Below, in pieces: positions 18,400 through 26,747 of a stretch of 64,000 nucleotides of DNA; within the stretch, counting starts at the first letter, position 1, and each line of letters opens with the position of its first letter. The position numbers and the translations under genes were made by a program. The stretch lies in the NCBI GenBank assembly GCA_036493475.1, contig DASXPS010000155.1:1-64000 (forward strand), read 5' to 3'. This stretch comes from Sporichthyaceae bacterium. GTDB lineage: Bacteria; Actinomycetota; Actinomycetes; Sporichthyales; Sporichthyaceae. The notes under the pieces were generated by a model. That model made no database searches and was not told where the DNA came from. It saw only the letters and a program-made list of their open reading frames with translations.

Positions 18400-19158
18400 T
18401 CATTCCCACCGGAACAGCCGGGCGGCCGCGGCGATCGAGACCGCCGCCCAGCCGACCAGCACGGCCACGTCGACCCACGGGATGCCCGCCGCGCCGGTCA
18501 ACACGTCACGCAGGCCGCCGGACAGCGCCGCGGTCGGGGTGTACCGCAGCACGTGCCGCGCCCCGCCGAACTTCGACAACGGGATGATCACCCCGCCGCC
18601 GACGAGCAGCAGCAGGTACACCAGGTTGGCCGCGGCCAACGTCGCCTCGGCGCGCAACGTGCCGGCCATCAACAGGCCCAGGCCGCTGAACGCCGCGGTT
18701 CCGACCACCAACAACAACAGCACCACCACCGCGTTGCCGTGGGCCGACCAGCCCAGCGCGAACGCGACCCCGGCCAGCAACCCGACCTGCAGCAGTTCGA
18801 CCACCAGGACGCACGCTGTCTTGCCGACCAACAGACCCCAGCGCGGCAGTGGCGAGACCGCCAATCGCTTGAGCACCCCGTAGCGCCGCTCGAAACCGGT
18901 GGCGATGGCCTGTCCGGTGAACGCGGTGGACATCACCGCGAGCGCGAGAATCCCCGGCGCCAGGAAGTCGATGCGCGAATCGGTGCCGACCTCGACCACG
19001 TCCACCTTGGCGAACAGCACGAGCAACAGCGCCGGGATGATCACCGTCAACAGCAACTGCTCGCCGTTGCGCAGCAGCATCCGCGTCTCCAGCGACGCCT
19101 GCGCGCGCACCATGCGCGCGACCGGCGCGGCACCGGGAGCGGGGGAGAGATCCATCAT
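18400..19158 (-). CDS. ABC-2 type transporter permease
   Basis: 252 residues with about six predicted membrane helices (for example LLLTVIIPALLLVLFA, FLAPGILALAVMSTAFTG, VVVLLLLVVGTAAFSGLGLL). Typical ABC-2 exporter permease. Start ATG 19158 overlaps the stop of the ATPase gene (ATGA). Corresponds in position to M. tuberculosis Rv1457c. Substrate unknown; conserved linkage to ctaA and suf suggests a core rather than drug-resistance role, which is inference. Confidence 0.88.
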   Translation of the reverse strand: MMDLSPAPGAAPVARMVRAQASLETRMLLRNGEQLLLTVIIPALLLVLFAKVDVVEVGTDSRIDFLAPGILALAVMSTAFTGQAIATGFERRYGVLKRLAVSPLPRWGLLVGKTACVLVVELLQVGLLAGVAFALGWSAHGNAVVVLLLLVVGTAAFSGLGLLMAGTLRAEATLAAANLVYLLLLVGGGVIIPLSKFGGARHVLRYTPTAALSGGLRDVLTGAAGIPWVDVAVLVGWAAVSIAAAARLFRWE

Positions 19159-19874
19159 CGTTGGGCCGGGGTGGTGAGCTCGAAGAACACGTCCTCGAGA
19201 CGACGCGACCCACCGGTGAGCTCGGCGGGCGAACCCGCGGCCACGCACCGGCCGCGGTCGATGATCGCCACCTGGTCCGCCAACCGCTCGGCTTCGTCCA
19301 TCAAATGCGTGGCGAGCACGACGGTCACCCCCGCCGCACGCAGCTCCGCGATCAATCCCCAGGTGGCGTGCCGCGCGTGCGGATCGAGCCCCGCCGTCGG
19401 CTCGTCGAGGAACACCAGTTCGGGGCGGCCGACGATGGCCAGGCCGAGGGCGAGCAGCTGTTTCTGCCCGCCGGACAGCCGCCGGTAGGTGGTGCGCCCG
19501 GCGTCGCCCAGCCCGAGCCGGGTGATCAACGCATCGGGATCCAACGGATGCGCATGCAGCGACGCGACATGGTGCAGCATCTCCGGCGCATTCGCCCCGG
19601 AGTACACCCCGCCCTCCTGCAGCATCACGCCGAGGCGTGGCCGCAGGGCCGCACCATCGCGCACCGGGTCCAGCCCGAGCACCTGCACACTGCCCTCGTC
19701 CGCCCGGCGCAGGCCGCAACAGATCTCGATGGTGGTGGTCTTCCCGGCGCCGTTGGGACCCAGCAGCGCGGTCACCGCGCCCGCGGCCATCTGCAGGTCG
19801 AGGGAATCGACGACCGCGCGCCCGGCGTAGCGCCTGGTCAGACCCCGGACCTGGATGGCGGGGTCGATCGGCAC
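19155..19874 (-). CDS. ABC transporter ATP-binding protein (DrrA-like)
   Basis: 239 residues. Walker A GPNGAGKTT, signature YRRLSGGQKQLLALGLA, Walker B ELVFLDEPTAGLDP, H-loop VLATHLMDEAE. Family matches the ABC-2 exporter ATPases (DrrA/CcmA type). Pairs with the overlapping downstream permease. Divergent from sufR; the iron box at 19912-19930 lies 38 nt upstream of this start, so iron control could act on this gene as well as on suf. Confidence 0.92.
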   Translation of the reverse strand: MPIDPAIQVRGLTRRYAGRAVVDSLDLQMAAGAVTALLGPNGAGKTTTIEICCGLRRADEGSVQVLGLDPVRDGAALRPRLGVMLQEGGVYSGANAPEMLHHVASLHAHPLDPDALITRLGLGDAGRTTYRRLSGGQKQLLALGLAIVGRPELVFLDEPTAGLDPHARHATWGLIAELRAAGVTVVLATHLMDEAERLADQVAIIDRGRCVAAGSPAELTGGSRRLEDVFFELTTPAQR

Positions 19875-19911
19875 AGCGGCAAGTCTAGGGAGACAGGAAG
19901 GCAGCGAACTG

Positions 19912-19930
19912 TTAGGTAAGGCTTGCCTAA
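19912..19930. promoter_or_regulatory. DtxR/IdeR-type iron box
   Basis: TTAGGTAAGGCTTGCCTAA is a 19-bp match to the actinobacterial iron-box consensus (TTAGGTWAGGCTWRCCTAA), bound by Fe-loaded DtxR/IdeR/DmdR. It lies between the divergent ABC ATPase (start 19874) and sufR (start 20003). Confidence 0.85.
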
Positions 19931-19991
19931 TTTGATGGACCGTGGTGTAGTTCTGGTTTTGGCCGATTTGGCGCCGGCCCGGAATTACGTC

Positions 19992-20006
19992 ACACTGGTG
20001 TTGTGA
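19992..20006 (+). promoter_or_regulatory. SufR operator over the sufR start codon
   Basis: ACACT-GGTGT-TGTGA exactly fits the ACACT-N5-TGTGA inverted repeat that, from memory, was reported for M. tuberculosis SufR. It overlaps the GTG start (20003-20005). No Shine-Dalgarno sequence precedes that start, so the transcript may be leaderless or nearly so. Confidence 0.75.
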
Positions 20007-20692
20007 AATACCATCCCGACGTGCTGGCGGCGACCCCGGTCGATGCCGGCGAACGTGGTACCCGCGACCGGGTTGCCCGCTCCATTCTGGAGAACGGCCC
20101 GTCCACCGCGGTGGCGTTGGCCGAGCGTCTGGAGCTCACCCCGGCCGCCGTGCGTCGCCACCTCGACGTGCTGCTCGCCGAGGGCCACATCATGCCCACC
20201 GTTCCCCGGTTGCGGGCGGCACAGCGCGGCCGGGGCCGACCGGCCCGCGCGTTCGGCATCACCGACCAGGGCCGCGAGTCGTTCTACCAGGCCTACGACG
20301 ACCTGGCCGCCGGAGCGTTGCGCTTTCTCGCCGAGACGGCCGGCGATCAGGCGGTCACCGAGTTCGCCGAGCGCCGGGTGGCCGATCTGGAGGAGCGCTA
20401 CCGCGGTCGCGTTTCCGGGTTACCCGAGCACGAACGCCCCGCCGCGTTGGCTGACGCCCTGTCCGCCGACGGTTATGCCGCAAGTGCCCGACCCGCCCCC
20501 GGCGGCCACGGCGAACAGCTTTGCCAGCACCACTGCCCGGTGGCCCACGTCGCCGAGCAGTTCCCACAGTTGTGCGAGGCCGAGACCGCGGCGTTCGCCC
20601 GACTGCTGGGCTCCCATGTCCAACGCCTCGCCACCATCGCCCGCGGCGACAGCGTATGCACCACGTACGTACCGGGAAGGACCTCAGTATGA
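20003..20692 (+). CDS. sufR: SufR, Fe-S cluster-sensing repressor of the suf operon
   Basis: 229 residues. Winged helix at about 20-90 ([19 protein letters not shown], then [18 protein letters not shown]) and a C-terminal cluster-binding region [21 protein letters not shown] that supplies the three-cysteine pattern C-x3-C...C of SufR proteins. It should bind a 4Fe-4S cluster and repress suf transcription when clusters are sufficient. First gene of the operon; an exact SufR-type operator covers its start codon, implying autorepression. Its stop overlaps the sufB ATG (ATGA at 20689-20692). Confidence 0.92.
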   Translation: MKYHPDVLAATPVDAGERGTRDRVARSILENGPSTAVALAERLELTPAAVRRHLDVLLAEGHIMPTVPRLRAAQRGRGRPARAFGITDQGRESFYQAYDDLAAGALRFLAETAGDQAVTEFAERRVADLEERYRGRVSGLPEHERPAALADALSADGYAASARPAPGGHGEQLCQHHCPVAHVAEQFPQLCEAETAAFARLLGSHVQRLATIARGDSVCTTYVPGRTSV

Positions 20693-22101
20693 CCAGCACT
20701 GTTCCCACTGCTCTCGAGGGCATCGGCCGCTATGACTTCGGTTGGGCCGACGCCAACGATGTGGGTGCCACCGCCCGCCGAGGCCTGTCCGAGGACGTCG
20801 TCCGCAACATCTCCGCGCTGAAGAACGAGCCGGAGTGGATGCTGGAGCAGCGGCTGAAGGGCCTCAAGCTCTTCTACAAGAAGCCCATGCCCAACTGGGG
20901 CTCGGACCTGTCCGGCATCGACTTCGACAACATCAAGTACTTCGTGCGCTCCACGGAGAAGCAGGCCACTTCCTGGGACGAGCTGCCCGAGGACATCAAG
21001 AACACCTACGACCGCTTGGGTATCCCGGAGGCCGAGAAGCAACGGCTCGTCGCCGGCGTCGCCGCGCAGTACGAGTCCGAGGTCGTGTACCACCAGATCC
21101 GCGAGGACCTCGAGCAGCAGGGCGTCATCTTCAAAGACACCGACACCGGACTGCGCGAGCACCCGGAGATGTTTCAGGAGTACTTCGGCTCGGTGATCCC
21201 GGCCGGTGACAACAAGTTCTCCGCGCTGAACACCGCGGTGTGGTCCGGCGGATCGTTCATCTATGTGCCGAAGAACGTGCACGTCGAGATTCCGCTGCAG
21301 GCCTACTTCCGCATCAACACCGAGAACATGGGCCAGTTCGAGCGGACGCTGATCATCGTCGACGAGGGTGCATACGTGCACTACGTCGAGGGCTGCACCG
21401 CGCCGATCTACTCCTCGGACTCGCTGCACTCCGCCGTCGTGGAGATCATCGTCAAGCCGGGCGGACGCTGCCGGTACACGACCATCCAGAACTGGTCGAA
21501 CAACGTCTACAACCTGGTCACCAAGCGCGCGCGCGCCGAGGCCGGCGCGACCATGGAGTGGGTCGACGGGAACATCGGGTCCAAGGTGACCATGAAGTAC
21601 CCGGCGGTGTGGATGACCGGTGAGTACGCCCGCGGTGAGGTGCTTTCCATCGCGTTCGCCGGCGAGGGCCAGCACCAGGACGCCGGCGCCAAGATGGTGC
21701 ACGCGGCCCCGCACACCTCCAGCTCGATCGTGTCCAAGTCGGTGGCTCGCGGCGGTGGCCGCACCTCCTACCGCGGTCTGGTCCGGGTGCAGCCGGGGGC
21801 GCACTCCTCGAAGTCCAACGTGCGCTGTGACGCGCTGCTGGTGGACGCCATCAGCCGCTCGGACACCTACCCCTACGTGGACGCCCGCGAGGACGACGTC
21901 GCGCTCGGCCACGAGGCCACCGTGTCCAAGGTCTCCGAGGATCAGCTGTTCTATCTGATGAGCCGTGGGATGTCCGAGGACGAAGCCATGGCGATGATCG
22001 TGCGTGGCTTCGTCGAACCCATCGCCCGCGAACTGCCGATGGAGTATGCGCTCGAGCTGAACCGGCTGATCGAGCTGCAGATGGAAGGAGCGGTCGGCTA
22101 G
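20689..22101 (+). CDS. sufB: Fe-S cluster assembly protein SufB
   Basis: 470 residues, full length. Scaffold subunit of the SufBCD complex. Seen: [16 protein letters not shown] near the N-terminus, [55 protein letters not shown] with the conserved Cys, and [20 protein letters not shown] at the end. No intein is present, unlike M. tuberculosis sufB (Rv1461). The ATG overlaps sufR and the stop TAG overlaps the sufD GTG by one base. Confidence 0.97.
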   Translation: MTSTVPTALEGIGRYDFGWADANDVGATARRGLSEDVVRNISALKNEPEWMLEQRLKGLKLFYKKPMPNWGSDLSGIDFDNIKYFVRSTEKQATSWDELPEDIKNTYDRLGIPEAEKQRLVAGVAAQYESEVVYHQIREDLEQQGVIFKDTDTGLREHPEMFQEYFGSVIPAGDNKFSALNTAVWSGGSFIYVPKNVHVEIPLQAYFRINTENMGQFERTLIIVDEGAYVHYVEGCTAPIYSSDSLHSAVVEIIVKPGGRCRYTTIQNWSNNVYNLVTKRARAEAGATMEWVDGNIGSKVTMKYPAVWMTGEYARGEVLSIAFAGEGQHQDAGAKMVHAAPHTSSSIVSKSVARGGGRTSYRGLVRVQPGAHSSKSNVRCDALLVDAISRSDTYPYVDAREDDVALGHEATVSKVSEDQLFYLMSRGMSEDEAMAMIVRGFVEPIARELPMEYALELNRLIELQMEGAVG

Positions 22102-23213
22102 TGACGACCACTCACACGCCGAGGCTCGCCGAGGCGTCATCTTCCCATCTCCCGGTGCCCACGGGCCGCGAGGAAGAATGGCGATTCACGCCGATGCGGC
22201 GGTTGCGCGGCCTGCACAACGGCACCGCGGCGGCCGACGGCAAGGTTGTCGTCGACGCGGTCGCGCCGGAGGGCGTGAGCGTGCAGACGGTGGGCCGCGA
22301 CGACCCACGCATCCGCATCACGCAGTACTCCGACCGGGTCGCACAAAACGCGTTCGACTTGTTCTCGGCGGCCACGGTGATCAGCGTGCCCTCCGAAGCG
22401 GTGGTCATCGAGCCCACCGTGGTCACCGTGCGTGGCGAGGGCGCGGAAGGCGCGGCCTACGGGCACACCGTGATCGACGTCGCCCCGTTCGCCTCGACCA
22501 CCGTCGTGCTCGACCATCGGGGCTCGGCGACCTACGCCGCAAATGTCGAGGTGCATGTCGCTGACAGTGCGTCACTCACGTTGGTCAGCATCCAGGACTG
22601 GGCCGATGACGCCGTGCATCTGAGCCATCACCGCCTCGTGCTCGGCCGCGACGCCCGGGTGCGCACGGTCACGGTCACCTTTGGCGGGGATTTGGTGCGC
22701 CTGTTCCCGCAGGTGACCTACACCGCACCGGGTGGGGATGCCGAGCTGCTGGGGCTGTATTTCGCCGACGACGGTCAGCACCTCGAACACCGCAGCTACG
22801 TCGACCATGCGGTGCCGCGCTGCCGCAGCAACGTGGCCTACAAGGGCGCGTTGCAGGGCGCCCGCGCGCACACCGTGTGGGTCGGTGACGTGTTGATCCG
22901 CGCCGAGGCGGTCGGCACCGACACCTACGAACTCAACCGCAACCTGATCCTCTCCGACGGCGCCCGCGCCGATTCCGTGCCCAACCTGGAGATCCTCACC
23001 GGTGAGGTGGCCGGGGCCGGGCATGCCAGCGCCACGGGACGTTTCGACGACGAGCAGTTGTTCTACCTGCAGGCCCGGGGGATCCCGGCCGAGGAGGCTC
23101 GCCGGCTGGTCGTGCGGGGCTTCTTCGCCGAGATCATCGGCCGCATCGGCATCCCGATGATTCAGGCCCGACTGCTGAAAACCATCGAGCACGAACTGGA
23201 GACTCTCGCCTGA
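22101..23213 (+). CDS. sufD: Fe-S cluster assembly protein SufD
   Basis: 370 residues, paralogue of SufB and its partner in the scaffold. N-terminal PTGREEEWRFTPMRRL motif typical of SufD, then the beta-helix core and the C-terminal ATGRFDDEQLFYLQARGIPAEEARRLVVRGFFAEII. GTG start shares one base with the sufB stop; the stop TGA overlaps the sufC ATG. Confidence 0.95.
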   Translation: MTTTHTPRLAEASSSHLPVPTGREEEWRFTPMRRLRGLHNGTAAADGKVVVDAVAPEGVSVQTVGRDDPRIRITQYSDRVAQNAFDLFSAATVISVPSEAVVIEPTVVTVRGEGAEGAAYGHTVIDVAPFASTTVVLDHRGSATYAANVEVHVADSASLTLVSIQDWADDAVHLSHHRLVLGRDARVRTVTVTFGGDLVRLFPQVTYTAPGGDAELLGLYFADDGQHLEHRSYVDHAVPRCRSNVAYKGALQGARAHTVWVGDVLIRAEAVGTDTYELNRNLILSDGARADSVPNLEILTGEVAGAGHASATGRFDDEQLFYLQARGIPAEEARRLVVRGFFAEIIGRIGIPMIQARLLKTIEHELETLA

Positions 23214-23974
23214 TGAGCACGCTGGAGATCAAAGACCTGCACGTCTCGGTGGACACTGCCGACGGGGAGAAGCAGATCCTGCGTGGGGTGAATCTGACGA
23301 TCCGCCCGGGTGAGACACACGCCGTGATGGGCCCCAACGGGTCGGGCAAGTCCACGCTGGCCTACAGCATCGCCGGGCACCCCAAGTACACGGTGACCTC
23401 CGGCAGCATCGCCCTGGACGGTGCCGACGTGCTGACGATGTCCGTCGACGAGCGCGCCCGCGCGGGCCTGTTCCTCGCCATGCAGTACCCGGTCGAGGTG
23501 CCCGGCGTCAGCGTGACGAACTTCCTACGCACCGCGAAGACCGCGATCGACGGCGAGGCCCCGAAGCTGCGCACCTGGGTCAAGGACGTCAAGGCCGCGA
23601 TGAACCAGCTGCAGATGGACCCGGCCTTCGCCGAGCGCAACGTCAACGAGGGCTTCTCCGGTGGTGAGAAGAAGCGCCACGAGATGCTGCAGTTGGAGTT
23701 GCTCAACCCCAAGGTGGCGATCCTGGACGAGACCGATTCCGGGCTGGACATCGATGCCCTCAAGGTCGTGTCCGACGGCGTGAACCGCTTCCGGTCCGGC
23801 AGGGACAAGGGCGTGCTGCTGATCACCCACTACACCCGCATCCTGCGCTACATCGCGCCGGACTTCGTACACGTCTTCGTGGGCGGCCGGTTCGTCGAGG
23901 AGGGTGGCCCGGAGCTCGCCGAGCAGCTGGAGGCGGAGGGGTACGAGCGCTTCCTGACCGGAGCGACAGCATGA
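23213..23974 (+). CDS. sufC: SUF system ATPase SufC
   Basis: 253 residues, ABC-type ATPase that drives the SufBCD scaffold. Walker A GPNGSGKSTL, the SufC-type VPGVSVTNFLRTA insertion, signature GFSGGEKKRHEMLQL, Walker B AILDETDSGLDIDAL, and the H-loop in LLITHYTRIL. Its stop TGA (23972-23974) overlaps the ATG of a short repeated ORF that precedes sufS. Confidence 0.97.
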   Translation: MSTLEIKDLHVSVDTADGEKQILRGVNLTIRPGETHAVMGPNGSGKSTLAYSIAGHPKYTVTSGSIALDGADVLTMSVDERARAGLFLAMQYPVEVPGVSVTNFLRTAKTAIDGEAPKLRTWVKDVKAAMNQLQMDPAFAERNVNEGFSGGEKKRHEMLQLELLNPKVAILDETDSGLDIDALKVVSDGVNRFRSGRDKGVLLITHYTRILRYIAPDFVHVFVGGRFVEEGGPELAEQLEAEGYERFLTGATA

Positions 23975-24036
23975 GCGGTAGCGAATGCGAAATGAGTGCC
24001 ATGAGCGGTAGCGAGTGCGAAATGAGTGCCGCATGA
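23971..24036 (+). other. bridging mini-ORF made of a 30-bp tandem repeat (sufC-sufS)
   Basis: Two 30-bp direct repeats (23971-24000 and 24001-24030) differ at one base. Read as an ORF they give MSGSECEMSA twice, then A and stop. The ATG overlaps the sufC stop (ATGA) and the TGA (24034-24036) overlaps the sufS ATG (ATGA). GGAG at 23960-23963 gives the mini-ORF a ribosome-binding site, whereas sufS has none visible. Translational coupling is the likely consequence. The 21-residue peptide contains two Cys. Confidence 0.6.
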
Positions 24037-25271
24037 ACCTGCCCGGACTGCTCGATGTCGAGAAGATCCGCGCCGACTTCCCGATCCTCGAGCGCCGCCT
24101 GGCCGAGGGGCATCCGCTGATCTACCTGGACAGCGCGAACACCTCGCAGAAGCCGCAGTCGGTGCTGGACGCGATGCACGAGCACTACGCGGTGCACAAC
24201 GCCAACGTCGCCCGCGCCGCGCACCAACTCGGCGAGGAGGCCACCGCCGCCTACGAGGGCGCCAGGGACAAAGTCGCCGCCTTCGTCAACGCGTACAGCC
24301 GGGAAGGCGTGATCTTCACGAAGAACGCTTCCGAGGCGCTGAACCTCGTTGCGAACGTGGTGCCGCTGGCGCCCGGCGACGAGGTCGTCATCACCGAGAT
24401 GGAGCACCACTCGAACATCGTCCCGTGGCAGTTGCGCTGTGAGCGCGTCGGCGCGACGCTGCGCTGGTTCGGCATCACCGATTCCGGGCGCCTCGACCTG
24501 ACCAATATCGACGAGTTGATCACCGAGCGCACCAAGGTGGTCTCGCTGACCTGGGTGTCGAACATGCTCGGCACCATCAACCCGGTCGCGCAGATCGTCG
24601 ACCGGGCGCACGCGGTCGGTGCCTTGGTCTGCATCGACGCCTCCCAGGCCGTGCCGCAGTTCCCGGTCGACGTGACGGCGCTGGGCGCCGACTTCCTCGC
24701 GTTCACCGGGCACAAACTGTGCGGCCCCACGGGGATCGGCGTGCTGGTCGGTCGCCCGGAGCTCCTGGCGACGCTGCCGCCGTTCCTCGGCGGCGGCGAG
24801 ATGATCGAGATCGTCCGGATGGAGCGCTCGACCTTCGCCGGCCCGCCGCACCGGTTCGAGGCGGGCACCCCGCCGATCGCCCAGGCGGTGGGTCTCGGTG
24901 CGGCCATCGACTACCTGTCCGCGATCGGCATGGACGCCGTCGCTGCGCACGAGCAGGCCATTACCGCCTACGCCCTCCAGGGCCTCAAATCCGTACCGGG
25001 GCTGCGCATTCTCGGTCCCGCCGAGATGGTCGACCGGGGCGGCGCGATCAGTTTTGAACTGGACGACCTGCACCCGCACGACATCGGCCAGGTCCTGGAC
25101 TCCCGCGGCATCGCAGTGCGCGGTGGTCACCACTGCGCACGCCCCGCGCACGCCCGCTTCGGAGTGGTCGCCTCCACCCGCGCCTCGTTCTACCTGTACA
25201 CCACCACCGCGGAGATCGACGCCCTGATCGAGGGCCTGCACGCGGTGAAGACCTTCTTCAGGGCGGCCTGA
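24033..25271 (+). CDS. sufS: cysteine desulfurase SufS
   Basis: 412 residues, group II PLP-dependent desulfurase that supplies persulfide sulfur. Seen: YLDSANTSQKPQSVLDAM, TKNASEALNLVA, EHHSNIVPWQ, the PLP-lysine motif FTGHKLCGPTGIGVL, and RGGHHCARPAHARFGV with the active-site Cys loop. An alternative in-frame GTG at 24015 lies inside the tandem repeat; ATG 24033 fits the ATGA overlap with the bridging ORF and the family N-terminus. Stop overlaps the sufU ATG. Confidence 0.96.
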   Translation: MNLPGLLDVEKIRADFPILERRLAEGHPLIYLDSANTSQKPQSVLDAMHEHYAVHNANVARAAHQLGEEATAAYEGARDKVAAFVNAYSREGVIFTKNASEALNLVANVVPLAPGDEVVITEMEHHSNIVPWQLRCERVGATLRWFGITDSGRLDLTNIDELITERTKVVSLTWVSNMLGTINPVAQIVDRAHAVGALVCIDASQAVPQFPVDVTALGADFLAFTGHKLCGPTGIGVLVGRPELLATLPPFLGGGEMIEIVRMERSTFAGPPHRFEAGTPPIAQAVGLGAAIDYLSAIGMDAVAAHEQAITAYALQGLKSVPGLRILGPAEMVDRGGAISFELDDLHPHDIGQVLDSRGIAVRGGHHCARPAHARFGVVASTRASFYLYTTTAEIDALIEGLHAVKTFFRAA

Positions 25272-25717
25272 TGGAGGTCAACGCGCTCTACCAGGAGATC
25301 ATCCTGGACCACTACCGCCACCCGCACCACAAGGGTCTGCGTGAGCCGTTCCAGGCCGAGGTGCACCACGTGAACCCGACCTGCGGGGACGAGGTGACGC
25401 TGCGCGTGCACGTGGTGGACGACGTGGTGCAGGACGTCTCCTACGATGCGTTGGGCTGCTCGATCAGTCAGGCGTCCACCTCGGTGCTCGCCGATTTGCT
25501 GATCGGCAAGAAGATCGACGATGCGATGGCCGTCCATCAGGAGTTCCTCACCCTGATGCAATCCAAGGGCCACGGCGAACCCGACGAGGACGTGTTGGAG
25601 GACGCGGTCGCGTTCCAGGGCGTGAGCAAGTACCCGTCCCGGATCAAGTGCGCGTTGCTCGGCTGGATGGCTTGGAAGGATGCGGTCACCCGGGCCGCGG
25701 AAGGAGCGACGACATGA
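25271..25717 (+). CDS. sufU: SufU-type Fe-S assembly/sulfur transfer protein
   Basis: 148 residues. Zn-binding SufU accepts sulfur from SufS. Conserved ligands are visible: NPTCGDEV, LGCSISQASTSVLADL and RIKCALLGW. The gene overlaps sufS by one base and sufT by 4 nt (ATGA 25714-25717). Confidence 0.95.
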   Translation: MEVNALYQEIILDHYRHPHHKGLREPFQAEVHHVNPTCGDEVTLRVHVVDDVVQDVSYDALGCSISQASTSVLADLLIGKKIDDAMAVHQEFLTLMQSKGHGEPDEDVLEDAVAFQGVSKYPSRIKCALLGWMAWKDAVTRAAEGATT

Positions 25718-26031
25718 CGACGACCGTCACCGAAGACGACCTGACCGAGGCGATGCGCGACGTGGTCGACCCCGAACTCGGCATCAACGTAGTGGACCTC
25801 GGCCTGGTCTACGCGGTGTCCGTGGACGAGGCGAACATCGCCACCATCGACATGACGCTGACCTCGGCGGCCTGCCCGCTCACCGACGTCATCGAGGACC
25901 AGACTCGCCAAGCAATGGAGGGCCTGGTCGCCGACTTCCGGATCAACTGGGTCTGGATGCCGCCGTGGGGGCCGGACAAGATCACCGATGACGGGCGCGA
26001 GCAGTTGCGCGCCCTCGGCTTCAACGTCTGA
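25714..26031 (+). CDS. sufT: SufT-like MIP18/DUF59 family Fe-S assembly protein
   Basis: 105 residues. Seen: MRDVVDPELGINVVDLGLVY, the hallmark of the DUF59/PaaD-like family, TLTSAACPLTDVIEDQ with the conserved CPxT Cys, and the C-terminal WVWMPPWGPDKITDDGRE. AAGGAGC at 25701-25707 supports ATG 25714. Last gene of the suf operon by position (Rv1466 equivalent). Likely helps maturation of particular Fe-S proteins. Confidence 0.92.
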   Translation: MTTTVTEDDLTEAMRDVVDPELGINVVDLGLVYAVSVDEANIATIDMTLTSAACPLTDVIEDQTRQAMEGLVADFRINWVWMPPWGPDKITDDGREQLRALGFNV

Positions 26032-26034
26032 GCC

Positions 26035-26727
26035 TTGCCCGAGGGGCCGTCGACCACCCGCTCGGTCGATGTCGACGCCGAGCGGGTTTCCCGCTGGTTG
26101 GAGAACTTCGCCCAGCGCAATGGCGCTCCGATCGCGCTGACCGCCACCGCCACGGGCGCCCGTGCGGTCGCCGACAACGGAACCATCGCGGACCTCGTGC
26201 TGCCGTTCGCCGGTAGCTGGACCCCGCCGGAGGGTCCGCCGGGTCCGCGCACCGGTCCGGCCCGGATTCTGCTGACCAAGGCGCTCGGCCGGCACGCCCT
26301 GGAACCGCGCACCGTGGGCGTGCTGCTGGTCCGCCTCGGCGGCCAGGCCGCCGGGGTGTTCGTCGGCGCCGAATTGGAGACCTCCAAGGTCGACCACCGA
26401 CTGGTGCAGGGCCGCACCGCCGCGGGCGGGCGCTCGCAGCAACGTTTCGCCCGGCGCCGGGCGAATCAGGCCGACGCCGCCCGCGCGGACGCCGCCGACC
26501 TCGCGGTGCGCGTACTGCTGGCGAACGTCGAGCGACTGGACGCGCTGGTACTCGGTGGTGAACGCACGTCGGTGGAGAAGGTACTGGCCGACCCGCGGCT
26601 GGCGCCACTGCGTTCGGTGGCCACCGAACCGCGGTTCCTCACCGTGCCGGATCCCCGGCTGGCCGTGTTGCACTCCACTCCATTGATGTTCCGGTCAGTC
26701 CGGATCCACCTCATTGACCCGGACTGA
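26035..26727 (+). CDS. VLRF1-type peptidyl-tRNA hydrolase/release-factor-like protein (acVLRF1)
   Basis: 230 residues. The central GRTAAGGRSQQRFARRR is the signature of the Vms1-like release factor 1 (VLRF1) domain, in which the Gln acts in cleaving peptidyl-tRNA on stalled ribosomes; the actinobacterial short form is known as acVLRF1. By analogy it would release stalled chains. The TTG at 26035 is the only near-canonical start, and it is in the same frame as sufT, one codon after the sufT TGA, so stop read-through would produce a SufT fusion. No ribosome-binding site other than sequence within sufT. The 3' end forms half of a hairpin. Confidence 0.7.
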   Translation: MPEGPSTTRSVDVDAERVSRWLENFAQRNGAPIALTATATGARAVADNGTIADLVLPFAGSWTPPEGPPGPRTGPARILLTKALGRHALEPRTVGVLLVRLGGQAAGVFVGAELETSKVDHRLVQGRTAAGGRSQQRFARRRANQADAARADAADLAVRVLLANVERLDALVLGGERTSVEKVLADPRLAPLRSVATEPRFLTVPDPRLAVLHSTPLMFRSVRIHLIDPD

Positions 26728-26729
26728 CC
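26693..26729. terminator. hairpin at convergent gene ends
   Basis: GGTCAGTCCGG (26693-26703) and CCGGACTGACC (26719-26729) form a perfect 11-bp stem with a 15-nt loop. It overlaps the stop of the VLRF1 gene and faces the end of the convergent SIMPL gene. No U-tract. Confidence 0.5.
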
Positions 26730-26747
26730 GAACGTCAGGTTCCTTGC

